NCBI GenBank assembly: GCA_965203915.1
Contig: OZ241918.1
Span: 1 to 64,000 of the forward strand
Length of the DNA stretch: 64,000 bases
DNA from: JASGCL01 sp965203915
GTDB lineage: Bacteria; Pseudomonadota; Alphaproteobacteria; JASGCL01
Direction of reading: 5' to 3'
Position numbers and translations under genes: made by a program. The first letter of the stretch is position 1. Each line of letters begins with the position of its first letter. Shown piece by piece: positions 18,992 to 28,659 of the stretch. Under the pieces are notes generated by a model. That model was not told where the DNA came from, did no database searches, and saw nothing but the letters and a program-made list of their open reading frames with translations.

Positions 18992-20431
18992 ATGGATATT
19001 CTTGACGACATAAAAAATATAGTGGGGGATAAAAATTTTTTATCGCCCGACCAACATGACGCCCTGCCCTACTTCAGCGATTCCTATGGGCGGGCAACGC
19101 CACAACATACCCTGCCCCAGGCGGTGGTTTTGCCGCGCGATGTTGCGTCGTTACAAACATTAACCCGTTTTGCCCATGAAAAAAATATTGCCCTTATCCC
19201 CATGGGGGGCAACACCGGGCGGTCGCTGGGAACATTAAACATCAAGCAACCAGATACAACTGCTACCGCACGCCCCACCATCATCGTTTCCCTGCAACAT
19301 TTTAACAAAATTCTTGCCATCAACGAAAAAAATAATTCCCTGTGGGTGGAGGCTGGAGTCACCCTTGGCAACATCCAACGGGCGGCACAAAAAATAAACC
19401 GCTTCTTCCCCGTGAATTTGGGCTCGGCCGAATCTTGCCAGGTTGGCGGTGTGCTATCCACCAACGCGGGGGGCTACAATGTTTTTCGTTACGGCATGAC
19501 CAGGCATTGGGTGTTGGGGCTTTCGGTCATGTTACCCAACGGCGATATGATAACCAGCAACCATGGATTACGCAAAGACAACAGCGGTTATGACCTCAAA
19601 CAAATTTTTATCGGGGCGGAGGGGACGCTCGGGTTTATTGTAAATGCCCATTTGGCATTGCTGCCGCAACCAACCCAAAAATTGGTTGGCCTATGCCATG
19701 CGGCATCGCTTGACGGCGTTATCGCCCTTTACCAACAATTTCAAAATATGTTTGGGCCTTTGCTGGCGGGTTTTGAACTTATCCCCGACAGGGGACGCAT
19801 TTTGTTGCACAACCAAAATAAACCCTACCCTGGATTTTTATCAAACGCCGCCTCGGTAAAGGATTTTTACGCCCTGTTCGAAATTGATGATTTTTCTGAC
19901 GCGGGTTCCGATGTGCAATATCATGAATATATAAACCAGCTGCAGGCAATAAAAAATATCATGGTCATCGCCAAAAATGACCGCGAGCAAAAAGAATTAT
20001 GGGCATTCAGGGAAAATATTGTCTGGGCATTGAAATCCCACGAACCCGTGGCGCGGCATGACATTGCTATCCCGCTTGACCAATGGCAATTTGCCAGCGA
20101 CAAAATTATTCAAGCGGTCGAAAAAAATATTCCCGAAGTTATCCCCTTCATCTTTGGCCATGTTGGCGATGGCAATTTGCATTACCATTTTTTGCGCCCC
20201 GACAACATGTCTGTTGAACAATGGGTAAAAAAAATACCGCTTATCCATCAAATTGTTTATGACATTGTTGACGCGGCGGGGGGCAGTTTTTCCGCCGAAC
20301 ATGGCGTCGGGCGCGAAAAAATTGCCGCCTGGCAACAATATAAAAACAACCCAACAAAAACCATAAGCCAACAAATAAAAAATATGCTGGATCCCAACAA
20401 CATCATGAACCCTGGGGTTATTTTTGGTTAG
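18992..20431 (+). CDS. FAD-linked oxidase, GlcD/D-2-hydroxyacid dehydrogenase family
   Basis: PCMH-type flavoprotein of 479 residues with the FAD-binding stretch IPMGGNTGRSLG, then SCQVGGVLSTNAGGYNVFRY and IFIGAEGTLGFI. The C-terminal FAD-oxidase domain has FGHVGDGNLHYH and GSFSAEHGVGREK. This pattern fits D-2-hydroxyglutarate or D-lactate dehydrogenases that pass electrons to an acceptor or the quinone pool. Its place right after gloB, whose product is D-lactate, favours a D-lactate role, but that is inference; hydroxyglutarate is equally possible. Its 3' end slightly overlaps the end of the convergent iron-sulfur protein gene. Confidence 0.85.
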   Translation: MDILDDIKNIVGDKNFLSPDQHDALPYFSDSYGRATPQHTLPQAVVLPRDVASLQTLTRFAHEKNIALIPMGGNTGRSLGTLNIKQPDTTATARPTIIVSLQHFNKILAINEKNNSLWVEAGVTLGNIQRAAQKINRFFPVNLGSAESCQVGGVLSTNAGGYNVFRYGMTRHWVLGLSVMLPNGDMITSNHGLRKDNSGYDLKQIFIGAEGTLGFIVNAHLALLPQPTQKLVGLCHAASLDGVIALYQQFQNMFGPLLAGFELIPDRGRILLHNQNKPYPGFLSNAASVKDFYALFEIDDFSDAGSDVQYHEYINQLQAIKNIMVIAKNDREQKELWAFRENIVWALKSHEPVARHDIAIPLDQWQFASDKIIQAVEKNIPEVIPFIFGHVGDGNLHYHFLRPDNMSVEQWVKKIPLIHQIVYDIVDAAGGSFSAEHGVGREKIAAWQQYKNNPTKTISQQIKNMLDPNNIMNPGVIFG

Positions 20432-21126
20432 AATGATTGCGGCAACAACCCGCGCCAAAAAAATCTTATTTGGTTAACATGATATTGATAAGTCGGCGCG
20501 CCCACGGGGCAGGCCAGGCGCGCCAAACAACCATCCAGCAAACATTCACCCTGTTTGTTGCGCGATAAATAATCATGGCAAGCCGCGTCATCAAACCCCT
20601 GGCGCGTCACCGCGCCCGCGGGGCAAGCCGTCATACAGGGTTTGTCAACGCAGGCTTGGCAGGGCGATGGCCCATAACGAACGCGTAATTTTTTTGGCAC
20701 CATGTGGCTGGCAAAACCGCCGCGAAAACCAACCCACAAACCAAATTGCGGGTGGATGGACATGCCAAGCGGCGACGGGGTGAAACCTATCTTCTTGGCA
20801 ATCGCCTGGAACGCGACCAGCGGTTTATTTTGATGACGCTGTTGAAAGGGAAAAAATATTGCCGATTTTTTTATTCCCTCACGCTTGGCGATTTTTTGTA
20901 ATGTTGCCACCGACCAATTATCCAACGGGTGGCGGTGGCGGCGACTGGCACGGTGATGATTTCTTAAAAAATAACGCCAATAATTTTTTCCCGCCGCCCC
21001 CAACAAAACGACCGAGCGGTCAGCAAACCGCAACCCATAGGTTTGACGCTGGTTGATAGATAAATAAACGGGGGCAAACCGCACCAACCCAAACTTGGCT
21101 TGTCCCTTTACCTGTTTAGTTTTCAT
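20428..21126 (-). CDS. 4Fe-4S ferredoxin-like protein
   Basis: A 232-residue protein with an uncharacterised N-terminal half and a C-terminal cysteine-rich region. One set reads CQACVDKPCMTAC (C156, C159, C164, C168), typical of a 4Fe-4S site. Further cysteines at 183, 195, 200 and 206 could hold a second cluster. The WVGFRGGFASHM stretch and overall layout resemble alphaproteobacterial ferredoxin-like proteins related to the iron-sulfur part of epoxyqueuosine reductase, but the catalytic domain of QueG is not present. The partner and reaction are unknown. The gene is convergent with the FAD dehydrogenase and divergent from the CinA-like gene. Confidence 0.65.
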   Translation of the reverse strand: MKTKQVKGQAKFGLVRFAPVYLSINQRQTYGLRFADRSVVLLGAAGKNYWRYFLRNHHRASRRHRHPLDNWSVATLQKIAKREGIKKSAIFFPFQQRHQNKPLVAFQAIAKKIGFTPSPLGMSIHPQFGLWVGFRGGFASHMVPKKLRVRYGPSPCQACVDKPCMTACPAGAVTRQGFDDAACHDYLSRNKQGECLLDGCLARLACPVGAPTYQYHVNQIRFFWRGLLPQSF

Positions 21127-21168
21127 GGTTTTACGAATGATTTTATGATATAGACCATTTATAATAAA

Positions 21169-21933
21169 ATGGCATTAAGCAAATCAAAAACCCAAAAACA
21201 TATCGGCTTGCTCGTCATTGGCGATGAAATTCTTTCGGGTAAGACCAAAGATGATAATATTCATACCATCGCCAACGGCTTGTTTGCGCATGGCGCAACC
21301 TTGGCCATGGTGCGCGTGGTCAGCGATAATACACCGATGATAGTAAAAAACTTACGCGAACTTCTCAAACAAAATGACTTCGTCATGACCACGGGTGGCA
21401 TTGGCCCCACCCATGACGATATCACCGCCGCCGCGGTGGCGAAGGCGCTACGCCTGCCCCTTCTGGTCAACAAAACCGCCGACAAGCTGTTGCAAGATTA
21501 TTATGACAATTTAAAATTACCCTATAACAACGAACGGCGCAAAATGGCCATGATGCCGCGCGGCGCAACATTATTGCCCAATCCTGTCAGCATTGCCCCT
21601 GGGTTTTTTGTTAAACGAACTTTTGTTATGGCGGGCGTGCCGCGTATCATGCGCGACATGTTTGCCACCGCCCTTACCTTCATCCCCCAAGGTCCCGCCT
21701 GGTGGCAAGGCGAAGTAAGCACCACGCTGGGGGAGGGAACCTTCGCCAACCGATTGACCTCCATTCAAAAAAAATATAAGCAAGTCAGCATCGGCAGTTA
21801 TCCCAAATTCGACCAAGAAAAAAAACAGCTGTGGGTTTTGCTTACCATCAAAACACTTGATGAAAAAATTGGCAAGGCGTGCCAAGCCGACATTACTAAC
21901 CTTATCCAAGATTTAGAAAAGCAGAAGCGATGA
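21169..21933 (+). CDS. CinA-type molybdopterin-binding domain protein
   Basis: The 254 residues form one MoCF/CinA N-terminal domain: GLLVIGDEILSGKTKDDNIH, MTTGGIGPTHDDITAAAVAK and PGFFVKRTFVMAGVPRIMRD. Full-length CinA adds a C-terminal NMN deamidase (PncC) domain, which is missing here; this stand-alone form is common in alphaproteobacteria. The related enzyme domain acts on pyridine-nucleotide or FAD derivatives, but its role here is not established. Its stop overlaps the start of the RNase J gene (ATGA arrangement), indicating translational coupling. A TATAAT stands just before the ATG. Confidence 0.85.
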   Translation: MALSKSKTQKHIGLLVIGDEILSGKTKDDNIHTIANGLFAHGATLAMVRVVSDNTPMIVKNLRELLKQNDFVMTTGGIGPTHDDITAAAVAKALRLPLLVNKTADKLLQDYYDNLKLPYNNERRKMAMMPRGATLLPNPVSIAPGFFVKRTFVMAGVPRIMRDMFATALTFIPQGPAWWQGEVSTTLGEGTFANRLTSIQKKYKQVSIGSYPKFDQEKKQLWVLLTIKTLDEKIGKACQADITNLIQDLEKQKR

Positions 21934-23708
21934 CCTCACAAAAAAACTTTAAACCCACCGAACATTTGTCAACCGACGATAAAAACGCCGACCGCCTATT
22001 CTTCATCCCCCTATCGGGCGTGGAAGAAGTGGGGATGAATTTTTATGCCTATGGCTATCAGGGTAAATGGTTGATAGTTGATTTCGGCATGGGCTTCGCC
22101 AGCGAAACCCATGACTTGCAGGGGGTTGACCTTATTTTTCCCAGTCCGCAATTTTTTACCAAACAAAAAAACAACATCGTTGGCTTGGTGTTAACCCACG
22201 CCCACGAAGACCATGTTGGTTCGATTGGTTACCTATGGCCTGAATTAAACTGCCCCATTTATGCAACCCATTTTACCTTGGGTTTGGTCAGGGAGAAATT
22301 GCGCGAATCAAGTTTTGGCAATCGCGTTCCCTTGAAACCATTTGCGCAGAACGAAACATTTACCCTGGGGCCCTTTACCATCACGCCCTATGGCATGACC
22401 CATTCTATCTTGGAGCAACAGGCCCTGTTGATAGAGGTTGGCGCGGGCGATAAAAAAATATCGGTGTTCCACACGGGCGATTGGAAAATCGACAATGATC
22501 CTTTGCTGGGCGAAAAAACCAACGAAGCCAATTTAAAAACCCTGGCAGAGAAAAATATCCTGGCCGTTGTTGGTGATTCCACCAATGTTTTTAACAACCA
22601 CCAAACCCCCACCGAAGGGGAAGTGATGGAAGGGTTGATAACCGCCTTCCAAAAAATTGAAAATGGTGATTACCGTATTGATAATCATCCCCTGGGCATG
22701 ATTATCGTCACCTGTTTTGCTTCGAATTTGCAGCGATTGTTTGCCATTGCCACCGCCGCCGAAAAAATTGGGCGCAAGGTCGCCATCGTCGGGCGGGCAT
22801 TTCAACGATATTTAAAAGTGGCGCACGACACGGGCTATTGGCAAGACTTGCCCCGCCCGTTGCAGCAAGCCCTGACCGAAAAAGATATCAAACATAGCCG
22901 CCGCGATAAATTGGTGGTGATTGCCACGGGTTCGCAGGGCGAAATTCGTGGCGCGGTGGCGCGCATTGCCCGATTCGAACATGCCGCCATCAAACCCACC
23001 GCGGGTGATTACATGTTGTTTTCTTCGCGCGTTATCCCTGGCAACGAGGTTGGGGTGGCGGGCATCAAAAATAATTTGGTGAAGGCTGGGGTTCGACTGC
23101 TTGATATTGCTGAATCGGTGGATAACCTAACCATCCATGCCTCGGGCCATCCAACACGTCATGATTTGGAAAAACTATATGGCTGGCTGAAACCAAAAAG
23201 TTTAATCCCCGTTCATGGCGAACCACGGCATTTAATAGAACATATCCTGTTGGCAAAAAATCAATGTGGCATACACCATAGTGTCATGCCCAAGAATGGC
23301 GCGGTGATAGAAATCAGTCATCGCCAAGAAAATCCCCTAAGGATGATAGGTCAAGTAGCAGGCGGTTGTTTGGTAAAGGATGGTTATGATATTCTACCCC
23401 TTACCGACCCCGCCATGGCGGCACGGCGCAAGATGGCGGCGGCGGGCGCGGTGGTGGTGAGCGCGGCATTTAAAAACGGTCAATTGTTAGAGTACCAATG
23501 GTCGGTGGTCGGGTTATCACTTTCCATCGACCAAGAAAAACAAGTGGGCAGCGTTATTGCCCGCGCGTTGCAGGTTGCGCCGCGGCGTTCGCACGGCGAC
23601 CAAACCATGAAGGAAGGCGAAGAAGAATTAAACAAAGCCATCAAACGTCACATGCGCAAATATTTTGATAAATCGCCGCTTGTTCATATCCATTTCTTGC
23701 TGGCTTAA
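21930..23708 (+). CDS. rnj: Ribonuclease J
   Basis: Metallo-beta-lactamase/beta-CASP nuclease with 5' exonuclease and endonuclease activity on mRNA and rRNA precursors. The 592 residues include the zinc motif THAHEDHVGSIGY (H90, H92, D94, H95), FHTGDWKID, AVVGDSTNVF, the beta-CASP stretch VTCFASNLQRLFAIA, IATGSQGE and HASGHPTRHDLEKLYGWLKP. The C-terminal region matches the RNase J family (IAGVVVVS-like VSAAFKNG region). It overlaps the CinA-like gene by four bases, so the two are probably co-expressed. Confidence 0.95.
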   Translation: MTSQKNFKPTEHLSTDDKNADRLFFIPLSGVEEVGMNFYAYGYQGKWLIVDFGMGFASETHDLQGVDLIFPSPQFFTKQKNNIVGLVLTHAHEDHVGSIGYLWPELNCPIYATHFTLGLVREKLRESSFGNRVPLKPFAQNETFTLGPFTITPYGMTHSILEQQALLIEVGAGDKKISVFHTGDWKIDNDPLLGEKTNEANLKTLAEKNILAVVGDSTNVFNNHQTPTEGEVMEGLITAFQKIENGDYRIDNHPLGMIIVTCFASNLQRLFAIATAAEKIGRKVAIVGRAFQRYLKVAHDTGYWQDLPRPLQQALTEKDIKHSRRDKLVVIATGSQGEIRGAVARIARFEHAAIKPTAGDYMLFSSRVIPGNEVGVAGIKNNLVKAGVRLLDIAESVDNLTIHASGHPTRHDLEKLYGWLKPKSLIPVHGEPRHLIEHILLAKNQCGIHHSVMPKNGAVIEISHRQENPLRMIGQVAGGCLVKDGYDILPLTDPAMAARRKMAAAGAVVVSAAFKNGQLLEYQWSVVGLSLSIDQEKQVGSVIARALQVAPRRSHGDQTMKEGEEELNKAIKRHMRKYFDKSPLVHIHFLLA

Positions 23709-23857
23709 TCATTGCCTTCCCTAGCCTTTCTTTTTTATACAGATTAACGTATCCCCTTATTTTTTATAAACATTAACTCGCGCCCCTTGTTTGTCATCAC
23801 CAACCCCAGCTTAGCCCTTGATTGTTGAAAATAATTTTCCTATAAACAGCCATTGTC

Positions 23858-24697
23858 ATGATTGATATTATTTTTTTAGCAGTGATAGCAGGGGTTTTGA
23901 TTGTGCGCCTCCTCATGATACTTGGGGAAAAACGCGACGACGACCCCACCCCGCCATTTTCGTTGCTTGACGCCACCAAGAAGAAAGCCAACAAATCTAT
24001 CCTGGGCGCGGGTAATCCTGCCAATACTATGCCAAACGCGGAGTCCAACGCCCCCGAACCAAGCGAGGCGCCCCCTGTCGGTTTTTTCTTAGAAGAAAAA
24101 GAAAAAGAAAAAAATAAAGAAGAAAAAAAATCAACCAAGTCCGCCACCATTATCGAAGAAAGTTCTGACCCGCGTTGGGCAAACGCCTGGCCTGGCATCA
24201 TGGCTATCAAGGCGCGCGAAGAAAATTTTATCGCCAGCGATTTTTTAAACAAGGCCGAACAGGTATTTGAAATTATATTGGATTGCTTCGTGCGCGGCGA
24301 CCGTCCAGCTGATAAAACGTCAAATCGCAAAAGCACCGAGTTAACCAAGATGCCAGGCACCCAATTATTGGCCGAATATCTTGCCCCCGATCTGTTAGCC
24401 GTTTTTATCGATGCGATAAAGGAACGCGAAAAACAAAATTACCATCAAGAAAATAAAAATCTTATCGGCATTCGTCATTCCAGCATTGTCGAAGCCAGCG
24501 CCGATGAAAAAACAAAAATATGCCAAGTGAAGGTGCTGTTTGAATCGGACCAAATTTATGCCCTGTATGACAAGGATAACAATTTGGTGGAAGGGGACGA
24601 TAGCCAAATTATACCCAAAAAAGATATTTGGGTGTTTGAAAAAAAATCAGGTTTAAGCAACGATGGCCGTTGGTGGTTGATGGCTATCGAAGAATAA
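23858..24697 (+). CDS. Tim44/TimA-family membrane-anchored adaptor
   Basis: The 279 residues start with one membrane segment (about 2-20, IDIIFLAVIAGVLIVRLLMI). A low-complexity Lys/Glu-rich linker (about 75-95) follows, then a Tim44-like domain from about 100 onward: FIASDFLNKAEQVFEIILDC, FIDAIKEREKQ and the ending DIWVFEKKSGLSNDGRWWLM. The alphaproteobacterial family is related to the mitochondrial import-motor protein Tim44 and is thought to act at the inner membrane; its partners are not well defined. It sits between rnj and murI as a separate unit with about 150 bp upstream. Confidence 0.8.
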   Translation: MIDIIFLAVIAGVLIVRLLMILGEKRDDDPTPPFSLLDATKKKANKSILGAGNPANTMPNAESNAPEPSEAPPVGFFLEEKEKEKNKEEKKSTKSATIIEESSDPRWANAWPGIMAIKAREENFIASDFLNKAEQVFEIILDCFVRGDRPADKTSNRKSTELTKMPGTQLLAEYLAPDLLAVFIDAIKEREKQNYHQENKNLIGIRHSSIVEASADEKTKICQVKVLFESDQIYALYDKDNNLVEGDDSQIIPKKDIWVFEKKSGLSNDGRWWLMAIEE

Positions 24698-24744
24698 TTT
24701 TTTAACATTTACTATCCCCCCTCGTTCTTTCAAAAAAATATAAG

Positions 24745-25632
24745 ATGGCAGGATCCAAAAACGCCTATCGCGCCGCGTCAACCAACCATCCCGCTATCGC
24801 CATGATTGATTCAGGGGTTGGCGGGTTGTCAGTATTATTAGCCATCAAAAAATTACGCCCGTTGCTTGCTATCAATTATTTGGCGGATGCACAAAACGCC
24901 CCGTTAGGGGAAAAGCCCCACGATTTTATTGCCAACCGTGGTCAAGAATTGGTTGATTGGTTTTATAATAAAAATATTTTTGCTTCATCCCCCGCGGTTA
25001 CCGTGGTGGCTTGCAATACCCTCACCGTGCATGGCATTGCTACCTTGCGCGCCAACAGGCCCGATGTCAATTTTGTCGGGGTCGAGCCTGGGTTAAAGCC
25101 TGCTATCAACCTCACCCGCAATCATCGCGTTGCTTTGCTGGCAACCCGCGCCACGCTTGATAGCCCGCATATCAAAGCAAAGATAAAAGATTATGGCGCA
25201 AGTCATCCTGACCTGAATATTTTATCGGTCGCGGGGATTGGCTTGGTGGATGAGATTGAAAAAAACGGCTTGGGATCAATATCCTTGGCAAGTTTGCTTA
25301 ATCAATATTTAACCGAAGTCGATAGATTTGGCGCCGATGTGTTGGTGTTGGGCTGCACCCATTATTCTTTTTTACGGCCTTTGATTGCCATGTCGCTGCC
25401 CCATGTTCGCTTAATCGACACCGCCACCGCGGTCGCCGAACGCACGGTGAGTTTTTTATCGCATGAGGCTCTTCCCTCCCCCAACGATAATAATAGCCCA
25501 CAAAGATCAACAACCGAACATCCACCCTGCCTCTTCACCACGGGGGATATTGGTGGTATGAAGAATTTTATCGCCAGCATTCCCGACCTATCCAACATGG
25601 CTATCGAACAAATTGAAAAAATAGAACTTTGA
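24745..25632 (+). CDS. murI: Glutamate racemase
   Basis: Makes D-glutamate for peptidoglycan. The 295 residues show the family hallmarks: MIDSGVGGLSVL (D22, S23), VVACNTLTVHG (catalytic C90), FVGVEPGLKPA, LLATRATLDS and VLGCTHYSFLRP with the second catalytic cysteine. The N-terminus carries about 18 residues ahead of the conserved MIDSGVGG. A start at the Met before IDSGVGG is possible, but the ATG at 24745 is the annotated choice. The ferredoxin-NADP reductase gene follows after 38 bp with its own promoter-like sequence. Confidence 0.95.
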   Translation: MAGSKNAYRAASTNHPAIAMIDSGVGGLSVLLAIKKLRPLLAINYLADAQNAPLGEKPHDFIANRGQELVDWFYNKNIFASSPAVTVVACNTLTVHGIATLRANRPDVNFVGVEPGLKPAINLTRNHRVALLATRATLDSPHIKAKIKDYGASHPDLNILSVAGIGLVDEIEKNGLGSISLASLLNQYLTEVDRFGADVLVLGCTHYSFLRPLIAMSLPHVRLIDTATAVAERTVSFLSHEALPSPNDNNSPQRSTTEHPPCLFTTGDIGGMKNFIASIPDLSNMAIEQIEKIEL

Positions 25633-25656
25633 TTTATACATAACCAAGGGTATAAT
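25629..25656 (+). promoter_or_regulatory. Promoter for ferredoxin-NADP reductase
   Basis: TTGATT (25629-25634) and a perfect TATAAT (25651-25656) with a 16-bp spacer overlap the murI stop codon. Predicted start of transcription is near 25663, giving a leader of only about 8 nt before the ATG at 25671. Confidence 0.5.
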
Positions 25657-25670
25657 GGAAAAAAACAAAA

Positions 25671-26747
25671 ATGAAGTATAAAAAAAATTATGAAACCGAT
25701 GTTGTTATCATAGGGGCGGGCCCCGTCGGTTTGTTCACGGTGTTTCAGGCTGGTTTGCTCGGCATGAAAACCATCTTACTTGATTCGCTGCCCGAATTGG
25801 GTGGGCAATTGACCGCGCTTTATCCTGAAAAGCCTATTTACGATATTCCAGCCTTCCCCAAAATTTTGGCCAAAACATTGGTGGAAAATTTGATAGAGCA
25901 GATGCGCCCCATGCAGCCCACCGAACTGCTCAACACCAAAGCCATCAGTTTTAAACAAACTGGCGATACAAGGCATCCCCTATGCTTAAGTGCCGAACAT
26001 GCTTACCAAGAAAAAAAAGCAAACATCGACATCAAATGCAAAACCATTATCATCGCGGCGGGGGCGGGGGCATTCGACCATAAAAAACCACCCATTGCCA
26101 ATTTAAGCGAATTTGAAAATACTTCGGTTTTTTACTTCGTTAAAAACCCAAAAGATTTTAAAGACAAAACAATTGTCATAGCGGGCGGCGGCGATTCGGC
26201 GGTTGATTGGGCGGTTAATTTGGCCGAACGCGGCGCGAAAAAAATTATTGTCGTCCACCGCCGCGACGACTTTCGTGCGGCACCACAGTCGGTGGCGATG
26301 ATGCGGACCTTGGCCGCCGCCAATAAAATTGAATTAAAAATTCCTTACCAGCCGACGGGGCTGGTCGCGGCCAGTGGCCATGTGGATGGCAGCAACCGTG
26401 GGCAAATTGCCGCCGTGACATTACAAAGTCTTGATGGCAAAAGCGAAAATATCATGGCCGATATTTTTTTACCATTCTATGGCTTTGCTTCGTCTTTGGG
26501 CACGTTGGCCAATTGGGGTTTGACCATAACCAACCGCGGCCAAATAGAAGTTAAAAATAGCACGATGGAAACGGGCCTGCCCCATATTTATGCGGTTGGC
26601 GATGTTGTTCATTACGAAGGAAAATACAAATTGATTATGCAAGGCTTCGCCGATGCCGCCGTGGCTTGCCACCATATGTTCCCGCAGGTTAAGGGGGAAG
26701 AATTCCATTTCGAACATAGCACGACGCGCGGCCTGCCCAGTAATTAA
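25671..26747 (+). CDS. Ferredoxin--NADP(+) reductase, thioredoxin-reductase-like type
   Basis: Flavoprotein of 358 residues that exchanges electrons between NADPH and ferredoxin. The FAD-binding motif is VVIIGAGPVGLFTVFQAG, followed by LGGQLTALYPEKPIYDIPAF, which separates this group from true thioredoxin reductases; the CxxC pair of thioredoxin reductase is absent. The NADPH site is IVIAGGGDSAVDWA, and IYAVGDVVHY marks the second FAD stretch. This low-Mr bacterial FNR type is common in alphaproteobacteria and Gram-positives. It could feed electrons to iron-sulfur or other reductive systems. Confidence 0.92.
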   Translation: MKYKKNYETDVVIIGAGPVGLFTVFQAGLLGMKTILLDSLPELGGQLTALYPEKPIYDIPAFPKILAKTLVENLIEQMRPMQPTELLNTKAISFKQTGDTRHPLCLSAEHAYQEKKANIDIKCKTIIIAAGAGAFDHKKPPIANLSEFENTSVFYFVKNPKDFKDKTIVIAGGGDSAVDWAVNLAERGAKKIIVVHRRDDFRAAPQSVAMMRTLAAANKIELKIPYQPTGLVAASGHVDGSNRGQIAAVTLQSLDGKSENIMADIFLPFYGFASSLGTLANWGLTITNRGQIEVKNSTMETGLPHIYAVGDVVHYEGKYKLIMQGFADAAVACHHMFPQVKGEEFHFEHSTTRGLPSN

Positions 26748-26777
26748 GCCCAGACAAAACAGCTGGACAAAAAAAGA

Positions 26778-27410
26778 ATGATTAAAAAAAATCTCTACCC
26801 CATCATTTTTTTATTTTATTGTCTTTTAGCTTCGGTTGGTTATTTTACAAGTTCTAGCTTAACGGGCGCGCAAAATATTTATCCCGATAGCCATGGGGGT
26901 TCTTCGCAACCCGATTTCAAAAATGACAAGCAAGCCGATAATCAAAACACGCTACGTATCAGCGGTCATGTTTACGTGGTCGATGGTGATACCATCTATG
27001 TCAAACCCGATAAGAATGACAAGGGAGCGCGGAGAAAAAAATTTAAGATCCGCCTTTATGGTGTGGATGCCCCCGAAATGGATACACCGCAAGGCGTGGC
27101 GTCAAGGCAAGCCCTGATGAATATATTAAGCAAAAGTCATTTTTGGACAAGTTGTCACGTTATCACCCGCGATACCTATGGGCGGTATGTTGCCATTTGC
27201 TATTTGCTGACCACCGCCAACCAACCCAACAACAATAATATTAATTTGATTATATTGCGCGCGGGCTACGCCTTTGCCTATCGGCGTTTTTTAACCCCCG
27301 ACAATTACCGCGATTATTTAGACGCCGAACAGCAAGCGCAAAATAAACGCGTGGGTTTTTGGGCTGACGATATATTTGTGAGGAACTATCGGCTTAAGAA
27401 AAATTTCTAA
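26778..27410 (+). CDS. Membrane-anchored or secreted thermonuclease-family protein (SNase-like)
   Basis: The 210 residues start with a hydrophobic segment (about 6-23, PIIFLFYCLLASVGYFTSS) that is a signal peptide or anchor. From about 55 there is an SNase-like OB-fold: HVYVVDGDTIYV, KIRLYGVDAPEMDTPQG and RDTYGRYVAICYL. These carry the acidic and arginine residues used by staphylococcal nuclease. LRAGYAFAYRRF, EQQAQNKRVGFWAD completes the domain. It probably degrades nucleic acid in the periplasm or outside the cell. It is 30 bp after the FNR gene in the same orientation. Confidence 0.88.
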   Translation: MIKKNLYPIIFLFYCLLASVGYFTSSSLTGAQNIYPDSHGGSSQPDFKNDKQADNQNTLRISGHVYVVDGDTIYVKPDKNDKGARRKKFKIRLYGVDAPEMDTPQGVASRQALMNILSKSHFWTSCHVITRDTYGRYVAICYLLTTANQPNNNNINLIILRAGYAFAYRRFLTPDNYRDYLDAEQQAQNKRVGFWADDIFVRNYRLKKNF

Positions 27411-27467
27411 AAAATTTTGAATAGTTTTTACTTGATTTTTTATTGGCAAATCCAGCATAGAAGAAAC

Positions 27468-28001
27468 ATGGTATCGATAAATTTGCAACCGCTCACCGCC
27501 GAAGCCTTCCAGCCATTTGGCGAGGTTTTGTTGGCCGACGACCGTGCGCAACATTACAGCATCAATAATAATCGGTGCGTGCGTTACCACCATTTGGCAA
27601 CCGCCGATGCTGACAATGGTCAGGTCATTACGTCGCTGTTTCGCGGCAACCATGCGCCGCTGCCTTTTATGTTGGAGGTTATGGAAAGACACCCATTGGG
27701 TTCACAAATTTTTTTACCCATGACGACCAGGCCTTACGCCATTGTTGTCGCCAACACATTGCACGCCCCCGACAAAAAAGACCTGGTGGCATTTATCGCG
27801 CGACCATCGAACAATATTTTGGTGGGTATTAATTATCATAAGAATATTTGGCATCACCCGTTGATTGCGTTGCGCGACGCCGCCGATACATCGTTACCCG
27901 CCGATACATCCGACTTTTGGGTTGTCGATAGGCTGGGCGCGGGCAATAATTTGGAAGAGGTGGATATTAGCGCTTGGCAAATATATATCGATAAAATATA
28001 A
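27468..28001 (+). CDS. allA: Ureidoglycolate lyase family protein
   Basis: The 177 residues from the ATG at 27468 match the ureidoglycolate lyase (AllA) family: LTAEAFQPFGEVL at the start, SLFRGNHAPLPFMLEVMERH, PLGSQIFLPM, FIARPSNNILVGINYHKNIW and HHPLIAL. The enzyme releases urea and glyoxylate from ureidoglycolate in purine (allantoin) breakdown. An upstream in-frame ATG at 27417 is less likely because the family begins near MVSINLQPL. No other allantoin genes are in the window, so use in purine degradation is inferred. It is followed after 4 bp by rnhB. Confidence 0.8.
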   Translation: MVSINLQPLTAEAFQPFGEVLLADDRAQHYSINNNRCVRYHHLATADADNGQVITSLFRGNHAPLPFMLEVMERHPLGSQIFLPMTTRPYAIVVANTLHAPDKKDLVAFIARPSNNILVGINYHKNIWHHPLIALRDAADTSLPADTSDFWVVDRLGAGNNLEEVDISAWQIYIDKI

Positions 28002-28005
28002 AATA

Positions 28006-28635
28006 ATGATTATCGGCATTGATGAGGTTGGTTATGGCCCGTTAGCAGGACCATTGGTGGTGATGGCGGTTGCAGGGGTGGAATATTTACCGCAAGCCAT
28101 CAAACAACAACTTGATGATTCAAAAAACTTAACCGCCAGCAAACGCGAATATCTTCATCACCATTTGCTCAATCATGAAAAAGTTTTTTGGGCGCGGGCA
28201 GTCGGGTCGGTAGAAGACATAGAACAATATAATATCTTGCAAACCGCGCACCGCGGCATGGTATCGGTTGGCGAACAATTGTTGCCAAAAATAACCAACG
28301 AAGATTGTTGTTTTTTGGTTGATGGCAACAAATTGCCTTCAACATTCCTCAACCAAGCCAGCATGCAAAAAAATCACCACCGCGTTACGGCACGCGCCGT
28401 GGTGCGGGGCGATGGGCTTTATGCTTCCATCGCCGCGGCGGCCATCATGGCGAAGGTTTACCGCGACTCCCTTATGCTTGATTACCACCAACAATACCCC
28501 GCCTATGATTTTGCAAAACACAAAGGTTATGGCACGGCGCGGCATATAGAATTGGTGCGTGCCATGGGGGCTTGCCCCATCCACCGTTTATCTTTTTTAA
28601 AGAAAATTTTGGCAAAAAAAGCAAAAAACAAATAG
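28006..28635 (+). CDS. rnhB: Ribonuclease HII
   Basis: Removes ribonucleotides from RNA/DNA hybrids. From ATG 28006 the 209-residue protein begins MIIGIDEVGYGPLAGPLVV, with the catalytic Asp-Glu pair (D6, E7). Further conserved stretches are LDDSKNLTASKRE, CCFLVDGNKLP, YASIAAAAIMAKVYRD and KHKGYGTARHIELV. An open frame reaches upstream to 27865 inside the allA-like gene, but the family starts at the 28006 ATG. Spacing of 4 bp from the previous gene suggests coupling. Confidence 0.95.
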   Translation: MIIGIDEVGYGPLAGPLVVMAVAGVEYLPQAIKQQLDDSKNLTASKREYLHHHLLNHEKVFWARAVGSVEDIEQYNILQTAHRGMVSVGEQLLPKITNEDCCFLVDGNKLPSTFLNQASMQKNHHRVTARAVVRGDGLYASIAAAAIMAKVYRDSLMLDYHQQYPAYDFAKHKGYGTARHIELVRAMGACPIHRLSFLKKILAKKAKNK

Positions 28636-28659
28636 CTTGACAAATGGCTCTCTTTGCGG